From positions 7,551,900 to 7,615,899 of the forward strand of contig JAJHZJ010000531.1 of the NCBI GenBank assembly GCA_023548195.1: a stretch of DNA of 64,000 nucleotides, given 5' to 3'. How positions within the stretch are numbered: the first letter of the stretch is position 1; each line of letters starts with the position of its first letter. The position numbers were made by a program, and so were the translations under genes. Below are positions 32,902-42,597 of the stretch, piece after piece. Source of the stretch: Bettongia penicillata ogilbyi. Lineage: Eukaryota; Chordata; Mammalia; Diprotodontia; Potoroidae. The notes under the pieces were generated by a model, which saw only the letters and a list, made by a program, of their open reading frames with translations, was not told where the DNA came from and did no database searches.

Positions 32902-33582
32902 TTTCCCAGCCAGTTACTTGACTTCTGAGATTCCTCTCCACCCCCGCCTAGATCCGCCCAGCTAGTGCTTGGGGTCTGAGATTCAAATGCTGCTTCCCAG
33001 CCTCAGAGCTTTCCATGGTGGGCACGGCTGCTATTCAATGTGAGCTTAAGTTCTGGTGCTTGGGGTGGGGGTAGGGCTGCCTCCCAGGCTCAGTTCCCTC
33101 AGGGGGTTTATGCAGAGACCTTCAGTAATGGAGCTCCTGCCTGCTCTGGGAGTCCTGGGCCCCTGCTGCTGCCTCTGCCGCTGCCTCTGCCTCTGCCGCT
33201 GCCTCCCGAGGGGGCCTGAGCCACAGAGACACCCCGCTCCCCTCTCGGCCAGCCCAGAAGTCTCTCTCACTGACCTGGAGCACCTGTGGGTGGAGGGACC
33301 CTTGCGGCCGCCGGAGGTTCCGTCCCTGAAGCCTGCTCGGATCTGCTCCTCTGGGGCCATGTGGCCAGGGCAGCTCAGGGGGTGGGCTCCGCCTCCGGAG
33401 CGTGACGGACCCCCGGGGACGGCTTTCCAGGGCTCTCTGGAATGGAAATCTCTTCCAGTGTGTTTCTGTGCGGGTTCCACTGCTCCAGAATTTGTGGGGA
33501 GTTCTTTTTACAGGAAATTTATGGGCTGTGGATTCGGAGCTAGCATACATGAGTCTTTCTACTCCGCCATCTTGGCTCCTCC
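32585..33582 (-). mobile_element. L1 5' fragment: complete 5' UTR plus part of ORF1, 3' truncated
   Basis: On the minus strand the element begins at 33582 with GGAGGAGCCAAGATGGCGGA, the start of full-length L1 5' UTRs, and ends inside ORF1 at an A-rich site (CCAAAAAAATGCTGAAGAAA). A 15-bp direct repeat bounds it at 32570-32584 and 33583-33597. The 5' UTR is GC- and CpG-rich and stands out from its AT-rich surroundings. There is no ORF2, 3' UTR or poly(A) tail beyond the internal A-rich stretch. The perfect duplication and open ORF1 suggest this is the youngest L1 in the window. Confidence 0.9.
33566..33574 (-). promoter_or_regulatory. YY1-like site at L1 transcription start
   Basis: GCCATCTTG on the plus strand (CAAGATGGC on the element strand), about 9-17 bases from the element's 5' end. 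In human L1 a YY1 site in the same position sets accurate initiation (family knowledge). Its presence here supports a true 5' end. Confidence 0.7.
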
Positions 33583-33597
33583 CAAACTAGAAAATTT
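33583..33597. repeat. Target-site duplication, right copy
   Basis: CAAACTAGAAAATTT, identical to 32570-32584. On the minus strand the nick context reads CCT/AAATTTT, an acceptable variant of the L1 endonuclease site TT/AAAA. Confidence 0.9.
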
Positions 33598-33734
33598 AGG
33601 CTTGATTTTAACAAAAATTTGCAAACAAATTAGTTGATGAAAGTAGAATGAACTGTCTTGAGACTTGTCATAGGAAGTTGTATGCCAAGTCTAGATAATC
33701 ACTTGCCTGGTTTATTGTAGCATGGACTCATTTC

Positions 33735-33925
33735 TGTATGTGGGTTTATCTTATATAGGTCTTGTTCCCACATAGCTGTTTGCATGCTGTCTTTCACCAT
33801 GGAACTGTGAACTCCTTGAAAGGAGGTACTGGCATCTGCCTTTATTTGCATTCCCAGTGCCTACCACAGTCCCTGACATAGAGTAGGTGTTTAATAAATA
33901 TTGGTCAACCTGAGTAAATGACCAC
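33735..33925 (+). mobile_element. L2 3' end
   Basis: 'catagctgtttgcatgctgt', 'gtgaactccttgaaaggagg', 'gtgcctaccacagtccctga', 'tagagtaggtgtttaataaa'. Confidence 0.8.
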
Positions 33926-34139
33926 TGACTCTGAAATTGTGTTTTTAAAATGCTGAATCTTAGACTTAAATGTGCTAGGCCTTACCAACTATAGAATCAT
34001 GTCTTCCCAAGTCCCAAAAGGCAGATAGATGGAATTACTCTGACCTTCAGAATGTGCTCATTTTTTATTTAAACATGAATATAACCAGGTACATATTTCT
34101 TACAAAAACTTAAATTCAAATTAATGAATGTCATGAGAG

Positions 34140-34490
34140 GCAACATGGTATGATAGATAGATTCAGAGAAATCTGGATTCTGATCAGGCCTTTATTTCAC
34201 GTTGACCAAGAGATCCTGGAAAAATCACAAACTCTGAATGCCCTTGGCAATTCTCTAAGACTGTAAGATGCAGAGAGGGTGCTGACATGCATCAGTAAAT
34301 AAAGCTCACTCAGAGCACTGTGCTGAGCACAAGAGATACAAAAAGACACAAAAGATTTGTCCCTGCCTTCAAGGAGCTTATAATCTAACAGGGAACGCAA
34401 GATGCTAACAAATATATGGAAAGCAAGCTATAAACAGGATGGATAGAAAGTAATGAATAAAGGGAAGGCACTAGAATTAAGAGGGGTTGA
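34140..34490 (+). mobile_element. MIR fragment, then 'ccctgccctcaagg' SINE
   Basis: 34140-34290 resembles a MIR head ('gcaacatggtatgatagata', 'aatctggattctgatcaggc'). 34295-34490 has 'cagagcactgtgctgagcac', 'tgtccctgccttcaaggagc' and 'ttataatctaacagggaacg'. Confidence 0.65.
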
Positions 34491-34984
34491 GGAATTACAA
34501 ATCACAAATGATGATACTGTAAGAGTCTTTGAAGGGATAGTTCTTTTGCTGTTGCTGATAACACAATGTCCTTCCTAGATGTGGGACCAGATTTCAATAC
34601 CTGACTCCAGAATACAAGGGGAATATCACCTCTTTTTCCTAGAAACTATCGTAACATAGGCCAAGTCAGTTTTGACTTTTTTAACTCAAATATCATTTTG
34701 TTGACTTATATTCACCTTGTAAACAAACCACTACACCTCCCTGAACTTTTTCAGATACTGCTGCCAAAACATGCCTTTCACAACTTGTACTTGTGAAGTA
34801 GAGGTTTTTAAAAAAGAAACAGAAATATAAGACTTTCTATTTATCTCTGTTCAAATTCCTCTTATTAGATTTGGCTCAGTGATCTGGCCTAGTAAAATAT
34901 TTTTGAATCCTGGCTGTCATATAATATGGTAGCCATCTCTCTCATTTTTATTTCACCAATAGACTTGATTAGTATTCTGCCTAT
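34491..34984. other. Unassigned DNA
   Basis: No gene or repeat recognised. Confidence 0.4.
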
Positions 34985-35235
34985 GCCTGGGGCAGCTGGG
35001 TGGTGCCATAGTGCATAGAGTGCTGGGTCTGGAGTCAGGAAGACTCATCTTTTTGAGTTCAAATCTGACCTCAGACACTTATCAACTGTGATTCTGGATA
35101 AGTCCCTTAACTCTGTTTATCTCAGTTTCCTCATCTGTAAAATGAGCCAGAGAAGGAAATGGCAAACCACTCTTCTTCAAGAAAGCCCCAAAAAGGGTCA
35201 CTAAGTGTTGGGCATGACTGAAAACAACTAAACAA
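34985..35235 (+). mobile_element. tRNA-head/RTE-tail SINE, complete
   Basis: Head GGGGCAGCTGGGTGGTGCCA at 34990, B-box-like 'gagttcaaatctg', core 'tatctcagtttcctcatctg', tail 'aatggcaaaccactcttctt' and 'gcatgactgaaaacaactaa'. Confidence 0.9.
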
Positions 35236-35279
35236 TCACTATGTCTTTATCTAAGCTATTTAGTAAGAACATTAAACAG

Positions 35280-35975
35280 CAGAGAACTAACTACAAATTT
35301 CTGGTGTATTCCACGGGAGGCCTCCTAATTGATATCAACTATTAATAACTAGTATTTGAGTCTCATCATTTAGTCAGCTCCAGATTCAACTAATTATATT
35401 CTCATCTAACCACATTTCTACATCATTTCCATAAGAATGGCATGAGGGACTTTATCAGATGCATTGTTAAAGTTGGATGAACTATGCCTATGGAGTTTTT
35501 CTCAACTTTAGTAAAATACTTCAGTAAACCTTTCACAAAAGGAAATAAGGTTCTTTATGATAATTCTTCCTTTTCTGGTTCAATAATCTTCTCTTTAATA
35601 ATACATTCCAGAATATATTATTTGCCAAGAATCAAAGACATTTCCTGGCCTATAATTTTCAGATTCTATTGTCTTGCCTTTTTTGAAAATTGAGTCAACA
35701 TTTACCTTTTCTCAGTGTCTTTTATATTGTTATTATTGGAGAAGGAAATGGCAAACACTCCAGTATCTTTCCCAAGAAAACCCCAATTTCAGTGTCTATT
35801 CTCTTCTTGTTTTGAAAATTGAACCAACATTTACCTTTCCTCAATGTCTTGCCCTTCTCCAATTCTCTATAATCTTTCAAAAATCACTGATGGTGAGCTT
35901 CTGCCGGTTCTTTTAGTGTCCAAGGCTACAGCTTGTCTAGGTCAGGTAACTGGAATTTATCAAAGGCAGCCAGGT
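35280..35975 (-). mobile_element. L3/CR1 LINE relic, RT fingers region
   Basis: On the minus strand the decayed translation preserves the order of the CR1/L3 reverse transcriptase: a 'SVIFE'-like block (complement of about 35880), an 'ENYRP' block (complement of 35650-35665), then 'DKVPHAILMEMM-KCG' (complement of 35395-35450). Stops occur throughout. An RTE-tail SINE fragment and a 56-bp repeat interrupt it at 35665-35850. Confidence 0.65.
35665..35850. repeat. 56-bp direct repeat flanking an RTE-tail fragment
   Basis: Copies at 35665-35721 and 35795-35850 share 'tgaaaattga', 'caacatttacct' and the start TCTATT. Between them lie about 73 bases with 'ggagaaggaaatggcaaaca' and 'ctccagtatctttcccaaga', the tail of the RTE-type SINE. 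The repeat is much longer than a normal target duplication. Confidence 0.8.
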
Positions 35976-36194
35976 GTCTCTTACAATCTTCTTACTTATC
36001 TTGGGTAGCAACTCTCTATTAGCCATTTTAGTTCTGTCCTTTTCAGTACAATATTCATTCTCCCCTTCAGAAAAAAAAGGAAAAAGAATTGAAAAGTTCT
36101 GTTTTCTCTCTGTCACCAGCTATCATAGTCCTATCCACACCATGCAGCCTCTTATCCCATGATCCTTTCTCATGTTTGAGCGTCCCTTCAATTT

Positions 36195-37690
36195 CCAATA
36201 TCATAGAAAAAGTTGCTGTAAATATTTTTATACAAATAGTCCTTTCACTTTTTTTTGGATGTCTTAGAGATATAGAATTAGAAGTAGCATTGCTGGATCA
36301 AAGAGTATGCAGATTTATGGTCCTTTGGGCATAGTTCCAAATTGCTTTCCAAAATGACTAATTCCCAAAATGACTAATTCCCAAAATGACTAGATTAATT
36401 CCCAACTCCACTAACAATGCGTTAATGTCCCAGTTTTCCCACATCCTCTCCAGCATTTTCCTTTTTCGTCACAGTAACCAATCTGATAGGTGTGAGGTGG
36501 TACGTTAGAGTTGTTTTAATTTGCAATTCTCTAATCAATAGTGATTTTTTCATAGGTAGTTTTGATTTCTTTGGCTGAAAATTGCCTGTTCATATCCTTT
36601 GACCATTAGCAATTGGGGAATGACTTGTATTTTTATAAATTTGACTCAGTTTTCTATATATTTGAGAAATGAGAATTTTGTCAGAGATACTTGTGGCAAA
36701 GATTTTTTCCCCCAGTTTTCTGCTTTCCTTATAATTTTGATTGCATTGATTGTGTTTATGCAAAAACTTTTTTAATTTTATATAATCAAAATTATCTACT
36801 TCACATTCCATAATGCTTTCTACATCTTCTTTGGTCCTAAATTCTTCCCTTATTCATAAATCTAACAGATAAACTATTCCATGCTCTCTTAATTTGCTTA
36901 TGGTATCACCCTTTTTGTGTAAATCATGTACCCTCTTTGACCTTATTTTGGTATAAAGTCTGAGATGTTTGTCTAAATGTTTCTGCCATACTATTTTCCA
37001 ATTTTTCCTGCAGTTTTTGTCAAATGATGAATTTTTATTCCAAAAGCTTAGATCTTTGGGTTTATCATATACTAGATTACTATGGTTATTTACCATAATG
37101 TAATTTGCACCTAATCTATTCTACTGATCTACCATTCTATTTCTTAGCCAGAATCTTTTGATAATTACCGCTTAATGCAATTTGAGATCTGGTATGACTA
37201 GATTACTTTCTTTTGCATTTTTAAAAAATGAATTTCCTTGATATCCTTGAGCTTTTGTTCTTCCAGATGAATTTTGTTGTTATTTTTTCTAACTCTATAA
37301 AATAATTTTTGGTAGTTTGATTGGTATGGCACTGAAGAAATAGATTAATTTAGGTAGAATTGTCATTTTTAATTGTATCTGCTCACCTACCCATGAGCAA
37401 TTAATATTTTTCCAATTGTTTAGCTATGACTTTAATTTGTGTGAAAAGTGTTTTTAGAGTTGTGTTCCTATAGTTCCTGGGTTTGTCTTGGCAGGTAGAT
37501 TCCCAAGTATCTTATACTATCTACAGTTATTTTAAATGGAATTTCTCTTTCTGTCTCTTGGTGCTGAACTTTGTTGGTAATGTATAGAAATGCTGATGAT
37601 TTATATGGATTTATTTTGTATCCTGCAATTTTGCTAAAGTTGTTATAATTTCAAGTAGTTTTTATTTGATTCCCTAGGATTTTCTAAGTA
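36195..37690 (-). mobile_element. L1 ORF2 C-terminal half, antisense
   Basis: On the minus strand the element runs from 'caaataaaaactacttgaaa' near 37660 to 'tttacagcaactttttctat' near 36210. Decayed frames 36854-37096 and 36590-36811 contain 'KNWKIVWQKHLDKHLRLYTK', 'LHKKGDTI', 'FDYIKLKKFL' and 'LISQIYRKL', characteristic of the L1 ORF2 C-terminal region. This part of ORF2p follows the reverse transcriptase domain. It abuts a sense-strand L1 at 37692. Confidence 0.85.
36355..36404. repeat. Tandem repeat of ~17-18 bp, three units, inside L1
   Basis: Three units of CCCAAAATGACTA with ATT linkers. Other L1 copies have one unit here, so it is a local expansion. Confidence 0.9.
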
Positions 37691-37691
37691 T

Positions 37692-38775
37692 AACTCTAAA
37701 TCATTATTGATTAGGGGAAATGCAAATTAAAACAATTCTGAGGTTCTACCCATACCTATCAGATTTCGCCTACCTAATAGAAAAGGAAAATGACAAATGC
37801 TGGCGGGGGATGTGGAAAAGTTGGGACACCAATGCACTGTTGGTGGAGTGGTAAACTGATCCAACCATTGTGGAAAACAATTTAGAACTATGCCCGAAGG
37901 ACTGTAAAACTCTGCATGTTCTTTGATCCATCAATACCATTATTAGGTCTGTATCCTAAGGAGTTCAAAGAAAACAAAAAAGGATCTATATGTACAAAAA
38001 TATTTACAGCTGCTCTTTTTGTGATGGTTATGCTACTGCATCCTTCATTCTCAAAGAAGACCAATGACTTCAGGAGAGTGATGCCTTGACACAAGTGAAT
38101 CGGATTTAAGTGAGGCAGATCTGTGCAAGGTCTTTGGCCTTACTCTCTCCTCTGGAGTCACTGGTACTTCAGCGGCAAGACATAAATCAAGATGGCTGGT
38201 AATGACCTCGCTCTTTTTGCAATGGCAAAGAACTGGAAACTAAGGGAATTCCCCATCAATTGGGGAATGGCTGCACAAGTGGTGGTATATGATTGTGATA
38301 GAAGACTTTAACTCTAAGAAATGATGAGCAAGGTGCTTTCAGAAAAACCTGGGAAGACCTACATGAACTAATGTTGAAACAAACAAGCAGAACCAAAGGA
38401 ACATTGTGCACAGCAATGGCAACATTGTAACAGTGAGTAATTGTAAAAGATTTAGCTACAGTGATCAACACAATGATTTGAGACAATTCCACAATGAAAA
38501 ATGCTATGTATCCACACAGAGAGAACTAACTGTGAGTACAGATTGAAGTATACTTTTTTCACTTTTTTGATTTTTCTTGGGGCTTTTTTTGCGACATGGC
38601 TAATATAGAAATATGTTTTACATGACTACACATATATAATTGATATCATATTGCATGCTTTCTGAATAAGTGGAGGAGGGGCTGTAAGGAGGGAGATAAT
38701 TTAAAACTCAAAATTTTTTAAATTAATATTAAAAATAAATTAATTTTAAAAAAATAAATAAAATAAAATAAATTT
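37692..38775 (+). mobile_element. L1 3' end with poly(A), sense
   Basis: Starts 'cattattgattaggggaaat', runs through 'ctggcgggggatgtggaaaa', 'gcactgttggtggagtggta', 'tggaaactaagggaattccc', 'gcaatggcaacattgtaaca', the 3' UTR 'ggaggaggggctgtaaggag', and an A-rich tail (38742-38775). A 182-bp SINE is inserted at 38028-38209. Frames are broken. Confidence 0.85.
38028..38209 (+). mobile_element. SINE (non-tRNA body) inserted in L1
   Basis: Flanks GCTCTTTTTGTGATGG (38012-38027) and GCTCTTTTTGCAATGG (38210-38225) are a 16-base target duplication with two mismatches. L1 text resumes correctly after it. Body blocks match 2325-2500 and 23120-23325, so that SINE class was active after this L1 landed. 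Confidence 0.85.
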
Positions 38776-39150
38776 ATTCTTCAAAACTTCTTAACCCTCC
38801 TGAGTTGTCTTCCCCTATGTTTTTTTCATGTGAAAATGATTTTTTTATCCTGTATCTTAAATTCCTAAGATCTACCCTCTCCAAATCTACAGTCCATGCA
38901 AGACAGTGCTTGGCTTAGCTCTCCTCCTAAATCACAAAGTTTTGAAGGGAATGTCCACTTCCTCCTTCCGCAATTTCCACCTGAGGAGCCAATTTATTCC
39001 TGTTTGTGAGAATCAGAATTTGAGTAGCATTTTCCCTTGATGGTTCCTCTACCTTTTGAAGGATGAAACTGTCATTAAGTTATGTCAAACTAAGTTATTA
39101 TCTGCTCTTTTGTCAAAGAGTTTGGCATTATCAGTCTTCCATCACTACTG
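38776..39150. other. Unassigned DNA
   Basis: No gene. It may be part of an old CR1-like element, but I cannot place it. Confidence 0.35.
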
Positions 39151-39360
39151 TGGGGCAACTAGGTGGCTCAGTGGATAGAGTGCAAATCTGCTCACTCGCT
39201 GTGTGACCCTGGGGAAGTCACTTAACCCTATTTGCCCCAGTTTCTTCATCTGTAAAATGAGCTGGCAAAGAAAATGACAAACCACTCCATTATTTTGACA
39301 AAAAATCCCCAAATTTGGTCATGAAGAGTCAAACATGACTGAAACAACTGAACAGTCATT
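39151..39360 (+). mobile_element. tRNA-head/RTE-tail SINE with a head deletion
   Basis: GGGGCAACTAGGTGGCTCAG starts the head, but about 55 bases around the B box are missing: 'gatagagtgcaaatctg' passes straight to 'ctcgctgtgtgaccctgggg'. The tail 'aatttggtcatgaagagtca' is intact. The loss removes the internal promoter's B box. Confidence 0.8.
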
Positions 39361-40585
39361 ACTACATAATACATCTGTGCCAGTCTTGTTATCTGTTTCC
39401 CAAATTCTATACTTGTTTTTTTCTTTCCAATTCATCTGCAGAATAGTTTGATAACAAAATTGCTTTTGTTTCTCTATCCAGCACCCAAATGTTATTCACC
39501 ATGCTTCCTCCTTCTAGTTCCTAGAAAGGCTTGTAAAACTTTTAATAATCTGTTATCCATTAATATTTTATCTTTCTCTGACTACTCCATATGTTCCCAC
39601 AGAACTTAAGTGTTAGTAATACTCCTTTGAAGGCATCCATTAATTTCACGAGGCATTCTAACACTTCATTAGTTTCACCGACTTCTACATTCTGTCATTC
39701 TCCTCCTATTCCATTAGACCTCCTATTCTGTGCTTCTCATTCTTTGATTCAATGTTCCCAAGATTATAAAAAGCTTTACTTTGCTCCATTTTTGGAAAGA
39801 TTCTCGCTTTCCAGACCAAACAGAGTCTGAAGTGAGCCTCTACTATTTGGTTATATATAATCAACAAAAGAAATATGTGTTGGCCATGCAGTTAATCAGA
39901 GTATTGGTGGATTATCTCATCAGCAATATCTTCATTTAGACTCATTCAAATTGCCAGAATTCATCCATTTTGCTAAGTCTTGATTCTTTTGATTGTTTGA
40001 GAACCACTTTGTTTTGTCTTGGATATAAGTCTCAAGAAGACAGTGGACCTTTTTTAAAAAATTATCATTATCAAGTTAACAGTAGCTGCCTCAGTTACCC
40101 CTCAGTGGGGAATCACCAATCACCACTACTCTTCTTTCCTTTGATTCTCACTGGATGAGCCCTCTCCTGACAGCACCTATGGATCTACTTCATTATTACT
40201 TGGAAGACAAGTAACTGTTTCCTCCTAAAGGGATCCTACCCTCCTTCCTCTTCAGGAAGTCTCTAATCTCTTTCTTTTTCTCTGTGCCTTCAATTTTTGC
40301 AGTTTTCTATCACATTTTTGCTCTCCCTCCAAATCCCCAACACTAGAGAGAGGGAGGGAGCAAGAGAGAGAAAGAGAGAGAAAACCCTACTAACACTCAT
40401 TCATAATCAAGACAAATTGACATATTGTCCATGTCTAATAATGCATGTCTCACTCTCACCTGGAGTCTATCGCCTGTCAGGAAGCAGACAGCATACTTTA
40501 TTAATGATCCTCTGGAATCATGGTCAATCACTGCGTTGAACAGAGTTCTTTCACAACTGTTTGTTTATAGAGTGTCAAATGTTTT
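39361..40585. other. Unassigned AT-rich DNA with a (GA)n tract
   Basis: No gene or firm repeat family. A purine tract lies at about 40345-40382. Short frames (39591-39830, 39970-40158, 40297-40539) lack motifs. Confidence 0.4.
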
Positions 40586-40589
40586 AGGT

Positions 40590-41130
40590 TCCAACTATAT
40601 GCAAAGTAATGTACATGTCTCTGGAGACTCAAAGATAAAAAAAGAACATAGTTTCTGACCTCAAGAAGCTTGCATTCTTGGGTAAAAGAGAGATTTAAAG
40701 CCCTCAATGAAAAGCTGAGAAAGAAAACAACAGCCCTTGAACTTGCGAGAGAAAGGAGTGCATTGACCCAGGAAGGCTTCCCTGAAGAGATGATGCTTGA
40801 ATTGAATCTTGAAGGAAAAGAAGGATTTCAGCTGGCAGAGATGGAAAAGCAGCATGTTCTAGGCATGGGGCACAGCCTATACAAATACATGGAGTCAGGA
40901 GAGGGTTGGATAAGAAGGAAGGCTGGAGAGTAAGTACAGTTTGGTTAGAACTGCAAGCGTACAAAGGAGAATGTAAAATGCAATATTGAGGCTAATAAGG
41001 TAGTTGGAGTCAATTTGTGAAAAACTTTCAATGTCAGACTGAAATATTTGCCTTTTATCCAAGAAACCACTGATGAAACATAATGCTCCAAATCCTTATG
41101 AAAAAGGCAGTTGTGAAGTTCCAACTCCAT
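40590..41130 (+). mobile_element. Ancient mammalian repeat, class not assigned
   Basis: 'gtaatgtacatgtctctgga' and 'tgacctcaagaagcttgcat' open it as a 'ccctgccctcaagg' unit. It then continues with 'aggaaggcttccctgaagag', 'tgaattgaatcttgaaggaa', 'ctaggcatggggcacagcct'. The same series continues at 49040-49480, so both are parts of one longer repeat that I recognise as widespread in mammals but cannot name. The 87-codon frame at 40670-40933 is the repeat read through, not a gene. Confidence 0.55.
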
Positions 41131-41184
41131 CAGAAGAGGAGGAGTTAGGTCCAGAGAGACAAGTTAATGTAGCCTATATAAAGA

Positions 41185-41350
41185 AAAGAATACTAGACTT
41201 GAAGCCAAGACCACTGGGATTCTAGTCCCACCTCTGACTCTGACTAACGGTGGCCTCTGTTTCTTCATCTGTGAAATGGGAATATTAACTTTCCCCACAG
41301 GTTTATTGTGATAAAATGAAATAATATACATAAAGTGCTATACATTGTCT
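41185..41350 (+). mobile_element. MIR-class SINE
   Basis: 'aatactagacttgaagccaa', 'ctagtcccacctctgactct', 'tttcttcatctgtgaaatgg', 'gataaaatgaaataatatac'. Confidence 0.75.
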
Positions 41351-41529
41351 TCCCAATAGGATGGATGAAAACAAACTCTTTCATTGCCACTCCTAAGAAT
41401 CTCTATTTCAGTTGGCAGCCACTTTCTAGACTTTGTCACAGATTCTCTTTACTCCCACTACACAGAGCTGAGTTTCAAAGATATAATGGGTGCTGAATAA
41501 ATACATGCTGATGTTGCTGCATTTAAAAG

Positions 41530-41995
41530 CAACTCCCTATTTGAGCATCCCCTGGGGCTTGACACAGTAGCTCCCCTCAACCAGAACAAAACGCAGACTC
41601 CTCTGGTTGACATTTAAAGCTCTCCTTAATCTAACTCCAACCTCGTTATTTCCAGATTGGTTTCTGGAAATCCCTCTCATGCTTTCTGTTCTAGACTGAC
41701 TGGCCTAACCATAACGCAGGACAAAGAGTGCTAGGTTGAGAATCAAAGGACCTGGGTTCAGATCAAGTCACTTATCCCCTCTGAGCCTCAGTTTCCTTAA
41801 CTGTAAAAATGTGGAACATTGCCTGCATTCTCTCTCCCATCTTGACACAGTTGCACAGACTGTCAAGGCTCAGCCCAAGAACATTCCCCTACACGAAGTG
41901 CTCCTGATTCTCTCAGTTTTAATATGCCACCCCCCAAATTACTTTGCATTTAATTGTATAAATTGTTATATTTATCATTGTGTTATAAGTAATCC
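41530..41995 (+). mobile_element. L2 relic with MIR insertion
   Basis: 'acatttaaagctctccttaa', 'tctaactccaacctcgttat' and 'ctctcatgctttctgttcta' before, and 'cagcccaagaacattcccct', 'acgaagtgctcctgattctc' after, follow L2 order. Bases 41712-41812 hold a MIR head ('gagtgctaggttgagaatca', 'gagcctcagtttccttaact'). Confidence 0.7.
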
Positions 41996-42009
41996 CCCTA
42001 GTAGAAAAT

Positions 42010-42222
42010 AGCAAAAAAAATAATAGTAACATAGTTATATTATTATAAGTTATATATAGCTATTGATTATATTATATATAATGTAATCTTTGTATCTCCA
42101 GAGACATTCACATTACTTTGCATATAGTTGGAAACTAGTACATTTGACACTCTATAAACAATTTTATATACATATATATAAACAAATATATTACATGTAT
42201 TATATTATGTTAGCATATTATC
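42010..42222. repeat. AT-rich low-complexity DNA
   Basis: TA-rich text with runs such as TATATATAATG and TATACATATATATA; no gene. Confidence 0.7.
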
Positions 42223-42370
42223 TAGATCCAGATGGCTGTGGAGGAGAAGTGAGGCTGGTGACCTGCACAGCCCTCCCTCACTCAAAACAAAGTCAAGCTC
42301 AAGTTATGTAATTATTTCTCTGATGCTGTGGTCTTCTTCGAAAACGAAGGACACACACACACACAAACAC
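42223..42370 (+). mobile_element. 5'-truncated SINE (body and CA-rich tail)
   Basis: 'gatggctgtggaggagaagt', 'gaggctggtgacctgcacag', 'ctccctcactcaaaacaaag', 'tcttcttcgaaaacgaagga' and a (CA)n end. It is the 3' half of the element whose full copy lies inverted at 42679-42991, tail facing tail. Confidence 0.85.
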
Positions 42371-42394
42371 AACTATGTATAGTCTTCTTTCTAG

Positions 42395-42594
42395 TCTTTA
42401 TACAAGGCTTTAAAGTTTATAAATCACTTTAACAATATTATCTCATAACAACCTTAGGAGGTAGGTGCTATTATTGTCCCCATTTTACAATTGAAGAAAT
42501 TGAGGTATTCAGGGACAGAGGTAGCCTAGTCCATGGCTATCAGGTCTTCCTGACTTCAGGTACAGAACTCTATTCCCCACACCACCTCTCTGCC
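42395..42594 (-). mobile_element. CORE-SINE/MIR
   Basis: 'taaatcactttaacaatatt', 'ggaggtaggtgctattattg', 'cattttacaattgaagaaat', 'atcaggtcttcctgacttca' and the head end 'cacaccacctctctgcc' in minus-strand order. Confidence 0.75.
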
Positions 42595-42597
42595 TAA

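Larger units (their letters stand above)
33056..33637 (+). other. Long antisense open frame across the L1 5' UTR
   Basis: A 193-codon plus-strand frame lies antisense to the whole 5' UTR and crosses its 5' end into flanking DNA. It contains a Cys/Leu-rich run from a CTGCCTCTGC microsatellite (33168-33215). Two sense-strand frames of more than 140 codons overlap it (33046-33480, 33122-33550), so low stop-codon density from GC richness is the simplest explanation. Primate L1s do have an antisense ORF0 and promoter in this region, so expression is not excluded. Confidence 0.35.

Noticed and set aside
33046..33550. Two sense-strand frames (142-144 codons) as host genes
   Set aside because: They lie within the L1 5' UTR and overlap in different frames; GC-rich DNA has few stops.
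36590..37096. Two minus-strand frames as a host gene
   Set aside because: Both are stretches of L1 ORF2 C-terminus within a longer antisense L1 relic.
40670..40933. 87-codon helical, charged open frame
   Set aside because: It is read-through of a widespread mammalian repeat, not a single-copy gene.
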